From positions 188,783-252,782 of the forward strand of contig JBBHKE010002911.1 in assembly GCA_037447655.1 (NCBI GenBank): 64,000 nucleotides of DNA, given 5' to 3'. The notes under the pieces are model-generated. The model made no database searches and was not told the DNA's origin. It saw only the letters and a program-made list of their open reading frames with translations. Source of the stretch: Zygnema cylindricum. Taxonomy: Eukaryota > Streptophyta > Zygnematophyceae > Zygnematales > Zygnemataceae. Below, piece by piece: positions 26,331-36,008 of this stretch. Position numbers and translations under genes: made by a program. Each line of letters begins with the position of its first letter. Within the stretch, counting starts at the first letter, position 1.

Positions 26331-26463
26331 AACATAAATATCCGGTAGAAACCGGTCGGTAGTAGCCTGGACTCCCTTGAGTGCGCTGCAAAAAGAATCA
26401 CTGAATTTGCTCACCTGAGCATTAAGTTATGGCTGGCCAAAGATGGCCTATAAATACAAAGGA

Positions 26464-26543
26464 AGTCTGGGAGAGAGGCTGAATCCAAGAAATATTCTAA
26501 GGCAGTCTGGGAGAGAGGCTGAATCCAAGAAATATTCTAAGTC
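26464..26543. repeat. Second 40-bp tandem duplication in LTR C'
   Basis: A segment beginning AGTCTGGGAGAGAGGCTGAA is repeated at offset 40. It covers the conserved CTCTCTCCCAGA element upstream of the LTR TATA-like box, so it may double a promoter element. Confidence 0.9.
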
Positions 26544-26984
26544 CTAAACTATCTCTCTAAGCCTACTAGTAGTGTACCTATCCAATCAAATGACTGTAAG
26601 GTACAAGAAGGTACGGGTACCGCTGTACTTCTTGTACGGCCATAGTACGGCATGGTCGCTCCGCTGACGCGTGTTAGTTCCTGAACCGAAGTTGCTCCCT
26701 CCATGATACCCGTTGTCCAATCATCCTTCGCCACGTGTCACCCGCCGACATATGCTCAGCAAACAGCCAAAAACCATTCCGGAATTCTGGCTCCTGAGCG
26801 AGTCGTCGATCGCGAACGACTTTTAACTTCGTCCGTCGAAATTTGATGTTGTTTCGTGCAGTACTTTATTTCGTGCGGTCTCGCACGTTTCATGTTCTTC
26901 TCGTCCCGAAATATGTTTAAGTGAAGTATGTCGACGTGGTAAATTATAAATAAATACCAAACCCAATATGTATATCGTTTCGGT

Positions 26985-27065
26985 AAGACCTAGTGGATAA
27001 GGTGAGCGGCTGCGCCGTACGGCCAATATCCGGAGGTCACCGGTTCAAGTCCTATTAGGGACAGC
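26985..27065 (+). other. tRNA-like A-box/B-box module inside an LTR
   Basis: GACCTAGTGGATAAGG resembles a pol III A box, and GGTTCAAGTCC, about 30 bases later, fits the B-box consensus GGTTCRANNCC. The module lies antisense to the LTR that contains it. Counterparts lie antisense in the plus-strand C LTRs near 29,380-29,460, 30,729-30,815 and 36,226-36,305. No complete cloverleaf could be folded by eye, so it is not called a tRNA gene. Confidence 0.5.
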
Positions 27066-27214
27066 CTAAGTTTTGCATGAATTAAAAGCTTCTGCTCTGT
27101 CTCCTTACCTGTATGAGACAACCATGGCTGCCTGCAAGTCCTCAGTGACTACGACAAGTATGAGGGCTGCTGGAAGACCATAAAGGACAAGACTATCAAA
27201 TACCTTTTTCAACA

Positions 27215-27700
27215 ACTTAAAGGTTTTCGACAGTGAAGTATTCAGTCTAGATACAGATCGGTCTAATTGGAAGCTAGATCCTAAAGGAAAACCGGGATAC
27301 CTATTAGGATATGATGAGGATGTTAAAGGATATAGAGTTTATGATGTAAAAATGGAAGATATAATCTTAGTAAAGCATCTAGTAGTTATGGATGAATGAA
27401 AGTCTGTGGATCCCTACAAAAATACAAATTCAGTAAAAAACAGATTTGAGTCAGAAAATTCCGATGACTTTGAGCTTCCTACTATCCAGGTTTTAGAGAA
27501 GATGACATTCTTGCAGGTACAAATCAGACCGAAAAGGACTCGGCTGCAGAAACTCCAGTGACAGCTCTACCCAAAGCGGAAGACGTGGTGGAAATTGATT
27601 CGGAATATAAGGATAGGGGAGAAGCCGAGATTGTTTGAAAGAACCGATGAAAACCATCTATTCCGGCCACATATTTTGAGGGGGGAAGGAGAAGTAGCAA
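27215..27700 (+). pseudogene. pol: Copia integrase C-terminus, element C
   Basis: Begins abruptly next to the inverted LTR. Recognisable segments are DTDRSNWKLDPKGKPGYLLG, YDEDVKGYRVYD and IILVKHLVV, close to the same region of element D on the minus strand. A frameshift near 27,230, a TGA after VVMDE at about 27,397 and a further loss of frame in the linker break it. Everything upstream (LTR, gag, protease, integrase core) is missing. Confidence 0.82.
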
Positions 27701-27704
27701 AAGA

Positions 27705-28793
27705 TTGCAAGAAAAACAAGTAAATAACAAGGTAACAAAACTATCTCATCAAGATGAACCTCAGACTTATGGAGAGGCGATGACCTGTCCAGAAATGAGC
27801 CGGTGGAAGACAACCATCAATGAGGAGATGGCCTCAATTATGGCAGCCGATACTTGGGAGTTGGTGATTTGTCCACCTAACCGAAAACCAATCGGTTGTA
27901 AGTGGGTTTTCAAATTAAAACTGAACCCAGATAACACGATTGAGCGCTACAAGGCCCGATTAGTGGCAAAGGGATTTATACAAAATGAGGGAATCGACTA
28001 CGAGGAAACCTTTGCTGCGGTCGTCAGATTTCCCTCTGTCCGCATACTTCTCAGTCTAGCAGCAGCGGAAGACATGGAGGTGCACCAGATGGACATCAAG
28101 ACAACCTTTTTGCTTGGAGAAGTGGAAGAGGAGATCTTCATGCGACAACCCGAAGGATTTGTGGAGGAAGGAGAGGAGAGTAAGGTATGCCGGCTGATTA
28201 AATCTCTTTATGGTTTGAAACATGCGCCTCGACAATGGAATAAGAAGCTTGATGAGTTTCTTACCGGTATGGGATATATCCGGATCAGCTCAGATCACTC
28301 AATCTATGTTTTTGAAGATGAGGAAGGTTTTATATTTATTGCAATTTATGTTGATGATTTGTTTGTTTTAAGTAAATCAATGGAAAAAATTAATAAACTG
28401 AAAACCGATTTTAAGGGGAGATTTGAAATGAAAGATATGGGGGAAGCAAAACATATTTTGGGAATTCAAAGAGAAAGAGACCGAAAAAGGAAGATTATAT
28501 GATTGACTCAAAAGGAAATAATAGGGAACATGCTTGAAAAATTTCAGATGGATAAAGCTAATAGTTGTACAACTCCAATGGAGTTAAAGAAGGGAAGTGA
28601 GGGGAGTGAGGAAAAAGGAGTCATAGTCTTAGACAAGGAATTATCTCCTGAAGAACAGAAGTTCATGCTGACTATTCCTTACAAGCAAGTAGTGGGAAGT
28701 CTAATCTATTTTATGAATTGTACCCGGCCGGTTTTAGCTGCAGCTGTAGGAGTGCTGAGTAGAAGTCTAAATGCTCCCACTAAGAGGGATTGA
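27705..28793 (+). pseudogene. pol: Copia reverse transcriptase, element C
   Basis: The longest surviving pol frame in the window. Motifs in order: ETFAAVVRFPSVRILLSLAA, MEVHQMDIKTTFLLGEVEEE, YGLKHAPRQWNKKLDE, ISSDHSIYVFEDE and the catalytic YVDDLFVLSKS at about 28,347-28,380. A single TGA at 28,500-28,502 replaces a Lys codon (KII*LTQKEIIGN); the frame then continues through TPMELKKG and YKQVVGSLIYFMNCTRP to 28,793. It is the least damaged RT here, but it lacks the rest of the polyprotein and a start of its own. Confidence 0.9.
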
Positions 28794-29146
28794 GAGGAAG
28801 CTAAGAGAGTCCTTAGATATTTAATACGGTAATGCTCCGATGAGGAGATGTACTTCTTGATATGTATTATATGTGGGTGATGGGGCTTGCTTTTGGAGTA
28901 GCAAACAACGAAAGGTTATTGCTCAGTCCACCATGGAGGCTGAGTATATGACCTCTTGATCTGCTGTAAAAGAATTGATATGGATCAAGTCTTTGCTTGG
29001 TGAGCTTGGTCACCTTAAGAGTGGTGTGCATAATTTTTTTTGTGATAATCAGGCTACAATCGCTATTTCTGCCAATCCTATACATCATTTTAAAGCCAGA
29101 CAAATGGACATTAGACTCAGCTTTGTTAGAGAAAAAGTAGAAAACT
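28794..29146 (+). pseudogene. pol: Copia RNase H, element C, internally deleted and split
   Basis: After RVLRYL the first catalytic segment (WSDASYG-type) is missing. The remaining domain has CFWSSKQRKVIAQSTMEAEY, a TGA in the MTS-SAVKEL stretch, then IWIKSLLGELG, FFCDNQATIAISANP and HHFKARQMDIRLSFVREKVEN. It is cut at 29,146 by the C' LTR and resumes at 30,349. Confidence 0.85.
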
Positions 29147-29211
29147 TGTTGAAAAGTGATATATTATATTCTATCTTTTTAAAGGATCTTGCAACCCTCA
29201 CTTGTCGTAGT

Positions 29212-29350
29212 CAGTGAGAATTGACGCGCAACCATAGGCTGCCTCAGGCAAATGAGACGATGAGAATTGACGGGCAACCATGGCTGCCTCAGGCAAATGA
29301 GACGATGAGAATTGACGGGCAACCATGGCTGCCTCAGGCAGATGAGACGA
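29212..29350 (+). repeat. Three tandem 45-46-bp repeats in the C' LTR
   Basis: GAGAATTGACGGGCAACCAT...CTGCCTCAGGCAAATGAGACGAT units at offsets of 46 and 45 bases, nearly identical. Confidence 0.92.
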
Positions 29351-29379
29351 TGGGCAGAAGACAAGGCTCATGCAAAAGC

Positions 29380-29465
29380 TACGTTACCCAGACAGGATTT
29401 GATCATGTAATCTCTGGACGAAGGTCGTACAAATTGTTTCACGCCTTATCCGTTAGGTATTGATG
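29380..29465 (-). other. tRNA-like module, antisense in the C' LTR
   Basis: On the minus strand CCTAACGGATAAGGCG resembles an A box and GATCAAATCCTG a weak B box. It occupies the same LTR position as the stronger copy at 26,985-27,065. Confidence 0.4.
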
Positions 29466-30116
29466 AAACATTACACGCAATGTATTTGTAAAGTATTTAA
29501 ATATGATAGAGAGACATAATCCTTGTAACGACTAACTTAACGAAACGAAACATGAAACGTGTGGTACCGCATGAAATGCAGTACCGCACGAAATAAATGA
29601 AACAAATATTTGATTTCGACGGACGAAATTAAATGTCGCGATCGACGGCTCGCAAAGGAAAAAGGAATTTCAAACGGTCAACACAGAATGTTCACCGTTG
29701 AAATCCAACGGTCAATACGGAATATTGACCGGTGATTTTCAATGGTCAACATTTATTCGGCGCGCCGTCAGATGGAACGCGTGAAATTGATCGCAGAAAA
29801 AAAACGGACGGCACGCGTGAGTGCTGGTATGCCGGAACAATCATCTGGGAGCAGTTCTGTGAAATGGGAGGAAATGACACGTGGCATCATCCTATAGGAT
29901 GTCGATAAAGAAAAGGGACAGAATGACGTTGACCTATTAGCCACGTGGCAGAACGTGAGTGGTGCCGAATATATCCGTACATAAAGTACGGCGGCTGGTG
30001 TACTATGTATGTACAAAAATTAGAGTACTTTATTTTGATTGGTTCAGAGTAGCTATTAGTGAGGTTTTCAGGACTTAGAAAAAAAATTGAAAGTCCTCTC
30101 TCCCAGAGGCCATCTG

Positions 30117-30124
30117 TATAAATA
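30117..30124 (+). promoter_or_regulatory. TATA box of the C' LTR
   Basis: TATAAATA lies about 15-20 bases downstream of the conserved CCTCTCTCCCAGAG block. The same pair occurs in the C LTR at 31,309-31,336. Confidence 0.55.
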
Positions 30125-30348
30125 TGCTGTCTTTGAACAGCCATAACTTATTGCTCGGGTGAGCAAATTCAGTGATTCTTTTTGCTGCGCACTCAGGGGA
30201 GTCCAGACTACACAGGGGTGTAGTGGGTCAGAGTTTTTGCATGCCAGGGTGGCACTTATTCATTGCCAAAGTCTAAACTGCAAATATTATCCTAGAGGCT
30301 TCATATAAGCTGGATATTTTGTGGACCAATGGAGGTCACAGAATTTCA

Positions 30349-30474
30349 AAATTAATCAGTTTAGGTTACCAACCAGATAGCAAGATGGTAGCAGATATGA
30401 TGACCAAACCTGTGCCTTCCCCTAAGCTAGATTTCTGTAGGGAAAAGTGTGGTCTAAAACTAAAGATTTACTAG
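30349..30474 (+). pseudogene. pol: RNase H C-terminal end of element C
   Basis: Continuation of the split RNase H: GYQPDSKMVADMMTKPVPSP then LDFCREKCGLKLKIY and TAG at 30,472-30,474. It is followed by the purine tract AAATAAGGGGAG and the 3' LTR, so this is the true end of pol for element C. Confidence 0.85.
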
Positions 30475-30475
30475 A

Positions 30476-30487
30476 AAATAAGGGGAG
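30476..30487 (+). promoter_or_regulatory. Polypurine tract of element C
   Basis: AAATAAGGGGAG directly before the TGTAG start of the 3' LTR. Confidence 0.75.
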
Positions 30488-30728
30488 TGTAGAAATTGAT
30501 GGTCCATTTTTAGTATTTTCTAGGTCTAAATAGAAATACATAAAGAAGCCAAGGCAGTGTATCTCTAACTTCTCTCTCTAATTCCCACACTTAAGGCAGT
30601 CACTAATAAGTTGGAGAGGAAGCTAGAGCCATGGGTACCTAGGCTATCTCGGCTATCCAGAGGTTTACGGGAAATAGATTAATTGATCTTTCGGTAGTTA
30701 GTTTAAATACTAAAAGGATTATTGTCGA

Positions 30729-30815
30729 CACCAGGATTTGATCCTGGTACCTACCGGACGGTAAGCAACCGGTAGCCGGTAGCCTTATCCGTTAAGTCTA
30801 AGAATAGAGTTATAT
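30729..30815 (-). other. tRNA-like module, antisense in the C LTR
   Basis: Minus strand reads GACTTAACGGATAAGGCT (A-box-like) and, about 35 bases later, AGGATCAAATCCTGG (B-box-like). The copy at 36,226-36,305 is very similar. Confidence 0.45.
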
Positions 30816-31329
30816 GATATATGATATGTTAGTTATTTAAATATTACTACGTAGGATATTTCATTTAACCAAAACTACTTACGGAATACATAGAGTAGGT
30901 TATGTAGAAGTACGGATTTCGATACGAATTAGAAACAAGTACCGCGCATCTGTTTCTTTAAACGAAACAAATACCGCGCAGGTATTTATGACGGCTCTAA
31001 TTAAAATCTGCATTCAATCGGACGGGAAGAAAGCCGAGATCGCGGAAAAGAATCTCGGCTGTTTGTGGTCATCGCCACATCGGATGACACGTGGCGAAAT
31101 TGCGTTGGATCGCAGCATCTCCAGGATTTACGAGACCAAATCCAGATATGAGATGTGTCGACTTTTAGGCCAAGTCGTACAATATCCGTACAGAAAGTAC
31201 ACCGGCAGCTGGTCATTTGTGTAAGAAAGTGTGATACGATTGGCTCTGTAAGTCAGTAGATAGAGGCTGTGAGAGATATACGACTTAGAAAAATTGGTAA
31301 GTAGGACCCTCTCTCCCAAGGAGCTTTTG

Positions 31330-31336
31330 TATAAAA
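31330..31336 (+). promoter_or_regulatory. TATA box of the C 3' LTR
   Basis: TATAAAA downstream of CCCTCTCTCCCAAGGAGC and upstream of the conserved CTCCATAATTTACTGCTC leader block. Confidence 0.55.
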
Positions 31337-31560
31337 TGTCAACTTTGACCCTCCATAATTTACTGCTCAAGGGAGCAAATTCAGAGATTCTTTTTGCTAT
31401 CGACCTAGGGGAGTCTTTCCATCAAAGGGGTGAAGGTGGTCAAAGTTTTTGTATGCCAGGGTGGCAGTTGTTCTTACTGAAACACAAAGGTGTCAAGGCT
31501 ACCCTAGAGGCTTCTTGGAAGCTGTCCATTCTGAGGACTTATGGAGGTCTCACACTTTCA

Positions 31561-31948
31561 ACTAATTGTCGACATGGCCAAGGTATTGCACCAGGAAATG
31601 CCTCTGGCCATGGGGAATTTACAAGCAGCTCATCATCGAGATCAACTCTGGTATTTGCAACGCCGGAGTAGGAATTTTGTCCTCGGCAACAGCCATTTCT
31701 GCCCGAGGATTTCGTGTATCAGATGCAACAGAAAAAGGACACTCTTGACATTTTGGCAGGAAGGGTGATTTTAAAAGTGGTGGAGGTTTCCAATAAGGGT
31801 GTCTTGACACTGGAAGGGAAAGACGGTCAAAAAATTAAAGAAAATCAGATCAATGTAGCTCCCTGTCATATCTGGGGATTGGAAGACGAGCCTACTTTCT
31901 ACCTCACCTATTTTGCCGATCCCCCATCATGTTCCTCCAGCTGCCTCT
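31561..31948 (+). pseudogene. pol: Ty3/gypsy-type integrase C-terminal fragment
   Basis: Starts immediately after the C LTR. MAKVLHQEMPLAMGNLQAAH and HRDQLWYLQRRSRNF are followed, after a one-base frame change near 31,700, by DFVYQMQQKKDTLDILAGR, VILKVVEVSNKGVLTLEGKD and INVAPCHIWGLEDE. This layout (NLxxAHHRDQ, then FxxGDFVYxxQ, then a small beta domain ending in APCH) is that of gypsy-class integrase C-termini, distinct from the Copia elements around it. The ORF ends near 31,948. It is probably the 3' end of an older element into which C inserted, or which was truncated by it. Confidence 0.65.
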
Positions 31949-32118
31949 AGTCCTCCTTTCGGAATCATGTCCTTTTATGTGACCAATGTGACAAGTGTTG
32001 GCATCAGTCATGTATCCCCTCCTCTTGGGACCCTCGTTCTACCGCCTCTGCACTCTAGTTCTGCGGGAACTGCGAATTGGGAGGGTAAACATCCTTATGT
32101 CTTAGTCGCGGTTGACTA

Positions 32119-33549
32119 AGATGGGGGGAAATTGGGAAAGAGGACTCAGTTACCCAGAAGTCCATCCCTTTCCCCGGCCCGGGGAAAGGAGGGGGAGGGG
32201 ATATCTTTTTGCCCTCTCCTTGCACTCATCCCTATTTCTACATCCATGTTCATAGGGGAAAGGCGGGTACCTGTGGTAATGGGCATTATCATCGGAATAA
32301 ATCGCATTCTAAGGGGTTGTTTGCAGGACTCCTTTGCCGATACTCCGGGTAGTGGGCCCTCCTCTCATGTTACTTTGGCACGCTCGATAGTTGTCAAGCT
32401 CGTTGGCTTTACGTGCATTTCTTTAGATCACCATGGATTTCCGAGCCTCTTTTCCCCTATAAGGTCATTGGAGTACGAAAGAGGAAGTGTACCCAGCCGC
32501 ATCAGATCCTTCTATTTTCTAAACTGAGCGTGACGCACTTTATTTCGCGCATAACGGAGGTCGGAAGACGGAGTTATTACGTTTCCAGATTACCTTTTTT
32601 TGTTACATGCGACCAATTTCCACCTGTCCCTTTGGGGGCTACATTGTGGAACGTTGCGTAACCTTTGGGATAATCTTATAGATTTTGCTGTTGGTTGTCT
32701 GTAGTAGGTTAGTTTTGGTCCACCAGACAGGTAGTGCATTCATTACCTTAAGTCAAAGTTAGGCGTTTTACGTCCATTTCAGAACTTTGACCTCAAAAGT
32801 GTATCATAGAATGACATTTGGCTTCCAATCTAGCCGGAGCTAGTCGCATAACTTTTTGCCCTGAGTGTATTACAACCTGTTTTGTCTTATGTCCGTACGA
32901 TAACAATTCCTTGCCTCTAATTCGATCCTGGTATTGCTTTGACTTCGGTACTTTCAGTAGGACAAAATTTGCTTGTATAAGGCTTTTGGGGCGGAAGGAG
33001 ACAGGTTGTTGTTTCAGTACTGTCTCCTGAGAAATACCCTAGAAATTCCAACAAACTTTCTTGTGGAGAACTTTTGTTTTTTATGTGATTGTGACCCTTT
33101 TGCCATCTTTGTTTTGCATCTGTCCTTTGTGGAAATCTTAGTCCGGTTGGGTGGTTGGCACTGTCTTTCCTGTTTGGGCGATTTGGGACTGGTGTTTGTT
33201 GGAAACCGAGAAGGGTTTTGCCGGTTCCGGGTCGCGGAAACCGAGGAGTCAAGGAGGCTTTACCTGTAAATCAGGAAACACGACTCCGTTACCCAAAAGT
33301 CCATCTCTTTCCCCGGTCCGGTGGGGAAAGGAGGGGGAGGGGATATATTTTTGCCCTCTCCCTGCACTCATCCCTATTTTTGCACCCATGTTCATGGGGG
33401 AAAGGCGGGTACCCGTGGGAATGGGCATCATCATGGGAATCAATCGCATTCTAAGGGGTTGTTTGTAGGACTCCTTTGCCGATACTCCAGGCAGTGGGCC
33501 CTCCTCTCATGTTTCTCGGTCACGCTGGACATGTATGTACTACTTGTTC
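32119..33549 (+). repeat. Direct-repeat region downstream of the gypsy fragment
   Basis: A purine tract (GATGGGGGGAAA) at 32,120-32,131 ends the coding debris. A segment of about 250 bp starting at GTTACCCA (32,149-32,395) returns at 33,288-33,530, offset 1,139-1,142, with scattered changes; both copies hold GGGGAAAGGAGGGGGAGGGG and GCATTCTAAGGGGTTGTTTG. This may be the LTR region of the gypsy element, but terminal CA and target duplications were not found. Open frames here overlap one another and show no recognisable protein. Confidence 0.55.
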
Positions 33550-33555
33550 TATGTA

Positions 33556-33757
33556 CACCTTGAATCGTTATTAGCGTATATAAATTATTAGTGTAAGGAA
33601 AAAAATAGCGTCTTTCATTCTAATTTAGTGCTACGAGACGTGACAGATTATGGTCCATGTCCTTAAATAGTGTAATTTATTATATTTAAGGTGCCAATGT
33701 CAAAATTTGGGGTGTCGATATAGCGTACATAAGGCTAATAACAATCTCTTCACGGTG
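33556..33757. mobile_element. MITE with CACC termini flanked by TA
   Basis: 202-bp element with imperfect terminal inverted repeats: the left end CACCTTGAATCGTTATTAGC pairs with the right end, whose reverse complement starts CACCGTGAAGAG and continues GTTATTAGCC. TA lies on both sides. The ends resemble the larger element at 43,276-43,813. No coding capacity. Confidence 0.75.
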
Positions 33758-33857
33758 TACTATATTTTTTAGTATTTTTTAGTTTAATAGTCTATAGCAT
33801 GTCATGTCACTTTATCACAATTCACTTCGGACTTTGTATAACTAAAGCACGGAACTA

Positions 33858-34073
33858 TGCCTTGTATCGCTATTAGTGTTATGATTTTTTTGCCACTTAA
33901 AACATCTTTTCTCTTTGCACCCTTGTCGGATTATAGAACTAACAGTTGCGATTGAAAGGCAAGATTCTCAACTTCTGATTGGCGGTCTTCTTGCCAAAAT
34001 TGGACAAGTGTGTACGAAGAAAGAATGTTTTAAGTGGCGAAAATTTTAATAACACTAATAGCGATTCACGGTG
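33858..34073. mobile_element. Second MITE of the CACC family
   Basis: About 216 bp. CGCTATTAGTGTTAT and CGCCACTTAAAACAT near the left end recur as reverse complement near the right end, which finishes in CACGGTG. Arms are about 55 bp. The left TA flank is present; the right flank is TT. Confidence 0.75.
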
Positions 34074-34119
34074 TTTCATGCACTTTTTTCCGTACAGGGG
34101 CCGTGGAGGGGTCTCGACC

Positions 34120-34545
34120 AACGGACGCCATTTCTCAAAAGCGAGGCCCGTGAAACTGCCTCTCTCTCTCTCCCTCTCCCACTACCACGTCTATCTCACA
34201 ATTCTTGTAATAAAAAACGTCAGTATTGGTATCAAATGAAATATCTCTTCAAATTATTTCCTTTGACCATCTTTGGGCACATTTTGATGGCAAGTAGAGT
34301 GAGAAAGGACAAAAAAACACAATCAAGAAACCATGGGAGAAAGTCTTAGAATTTGTGATGTCGGCGCTGTCATAATTGAGCGTGACGTCAAAATGTCACA
34401 AACCCTAAACATCTACATTGCCACAATTAACTAAACGCCTACAATCGTCGCTATTTTGTAAACGTCAGCAATTGTCGCGAGTTTTGTAGTCGTCTACAAC
34501 CATCACAAATTACACCCACGTCTACATCCGTCACTTTTTAAGTAA
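34120..34545. repeat. Interspersed non-coding repeat N, copy 1
   Basis: Shares order and wording with 39,906-40,247: a CTCTCTCCCTCTCCC tract, a TGATGGCAAGTAGAGTGAGAA block, GACGTCAAAATGTCACAAAC, then repeated TAGACGTC/GTCTACAA-like phrases. A partial copy in the opposite orientation lies near 37,780-38,020. Open frames across it are not conserved between copies. Confidence 0.65.
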
Positions 34546-34822
34546 AAAGTTTTGGGTGCGTCTTTATGTGCCAAAGTATTGGTTTTTTTTCTGTCGTTTT
34601 CCTATAAAACTTAGAGCCGTACCGCGTTTTGATGTACAAAAAAATAGAAAAAAAGAGGAGTACATTTTGGGTCATCATCGAATTTTAAGATGTAATACTT
34701 GTTGTCGTCTTGTGTTCTTCGACCCACGGCCACGCCAAAAAACGTCATCTTCAAATTTTCTTTAAAACACAGGGACGATGTGTTTTAAAACAAAGTATTT
34801 TTGAGAAACAAATAGGAACACG

Positions 34823-34998
34823 AATTCGCACGTGTATTTTTTTTTTTCAAAAATTTCAAACAAATTCAAGCGATGGCAAAAGGTACACTATTCGTTATGT
34901 TTTGTCCGTGTATTCGCACGTGTAAATATTTTTTTCAAAAATTTCAAACTAATTCAAGCGACGGCGAAAGGTACACTATTCGTTATGTTTTGTCCGTT
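34823..34998. repeat. 88-bp tandem duplication
   Basis: ATTCGCACGTGTA...TTTTTTTCAAAAATTTCAAAC...GGTACACTATTCGTTATG occurs twice at offset 88, with a few differences. Confidence 0.9.
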
Positions 34999-36008
34999 TT
35001 TTTCAAGTATGACGAGGCAAAGTACACAACTTGTTTGGTTTTGTCCGTTTGCGCCTGGTACGGATTTTATTTTGCCAGGGGTCTTAAATCTCCGATGCCA
35101 TTTCACGTTGAGCGGACAGGCGGCGCAAAGGCAAAGTGCATTTTCTTCAACAGTGAAAGGGCACAGGCCAAAAGTCGGTACGTCTACAATGTCACAAAAA
35201 CTCATGCGACGTAACAAGCAGTTACAAAAAATAATGCGCATCATCACAGATTGTAGACGTTGACAGCCGTCACGGGCATTGTCAAGGACAACGGCCCAGT
35301 CTATCTTTTAGAGTTTGTGTATAGTGTTGTTTTTTAGTGCTATGGTAGTTTGGTTTTGGTATTTGTTTTAGTTTATATTGCTTCTAGTGGTTTTGTTTTT
35401 AGTTTTGTTTAGCTACTGTAATTTTTGTGTTTCTTGACTTTTTCTAAGTGTAGCCTTTAATGGTAGTTAACATTTTTACATTAACAATCACGCTTTGTAC
35501 TTAGATGGTTTAACCATCGCAATTTTGTTAAGGAAGTCTTCTTCTTCCCTATTAAACCCGCATAAGACCCAGTTTTCGCCAGGTGTTCGTACATCCACAG
35601 TGCCGAATATATTGCGCTAGTCTCTCCCAATCTAGATCGCTTCTCCGTGACAATGCTCGAAATCACTGTGTACTTTCAATGACGTCCGTACACATAAATT
35701 TTGTACTTCATATAGGGGAATCGTTTGCGTACACCAAACTAAATCCTTCGCTAGCGTTCTTCTTCACCAATCCGTGTAATAGTTATTTCCTCGAGCCTTC
35801 ATCTTTACGTCTACACTAAATCTCATGGTTGCCATACTTCAATCCTCTTTCTCAACGGTCAAATATCAGGGTCTAAGGGTACGGCCTCATGTGGCTAAGT
35901 ACGGGTTTTTTTTTGTCGTTTCCCCCATTGAAACTTAGCGCCGTATTGCTAAAGTTGCAACCGTACGAAGAAACCGCAAATTGTAAAATACAATTTGCGT
36001 CATTGTTT
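34999..36008. other. Intergenic stretch, no gene seen
   Basis: AT-rich unique-looking sequence with TAGACGT-type motifs near 35,245. A recurrent phrase near 35,874-35,960 (TCATGTGGCTAAGTACGGG, T run, GTCGTTT) is also seen near 34,553, 40,311 and 50,436 and inverted near 38,340-38,415. Short open frames show no family features. Confidence 0.6.

Larger units (their letters stand above)
26074..27214 (-). repeat. Copia LTR (C' type), inverted
   Basis: On the minus strand it starts TGTTGAAAAAGG at 27,214 and ends GGGCAACA at 26,074, 1,141 bp. It matches the plus-strand C' LTR at 29,147-30,348 in order: ACTTGTCGTAGTCA, AACCATGG-type block, tRNA-like module, GAAACATGAAACGTG, CTCTCTCCCAGA, TATA-like box, GTGAGCAAATTCAGTGATTC. 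It is interrupted by two 40-bp tandem duplications. On the minus strand an ATG about 23 codons before the CAACA end keeps the same phase as the gag starts of the other LTRs (ending YYGQQ). Only 11 bases beyond it survive before the gap. Confidence 0.8.
29147..30348 (+). repeat. Solo Copia LTR (C' type) inserted in RNase H of element C
   Basis: Starts TGTTGAAAAG and ends GAATTTCA, 1,202 bp, splitting the RNase H frame between REKVEN and GYQPDSKM. Flanking bases AAACT (29,142-29,146) and AAATT (30,349-30,353) may be a 5-bp duplication with one change. It contains the conserved CCTCTCTCCCAGAG, a TATAAATA box at 30,117-30,124, and a terminal ATG (MEVTEFQ) that reaches the boundary in the usual phase. 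Confidence 0.75.
30488..31560 (+). repeat. 3' LTR of element C, 1,073 bp
   Basis: Starts TGTAGAAATTGATGGTCC right after the purine tract and ends CACACTTTCA. It has an antisense tRNA-like module (about 30,729-30,815), a GACTTAGAAAAA motif, CCTCTCTCCCAAGGAGC followed by TATAAAA at 31,330-31,336, and a terminal ATG (31,541) reading MEVSHFQ into the boundary. A copy starts at 36,009, and a 3' fragment lies at about 40,774-41,133. Confidence 0.88.

Noticed and set aside
26250-26543. Two 40-bp duplications in the inverted LTR as relatives of the 40-bp satellite
   Set aside because: The sequences share nothing with the satellite unit; the equal length looks coincidental.
26985-27065. Functional tRNA gene
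   Set aside because: A and B boxes are plausible, but acceptor and anticodon stems do not pair convincingly by eye and the segment is part of an LTR.
33939-35263. Several frames of 60-143 codons
   Set aside because: They fall across MITEs, repeat N and the 88-bp duplication, overlap in several frames and match no family I recognise.
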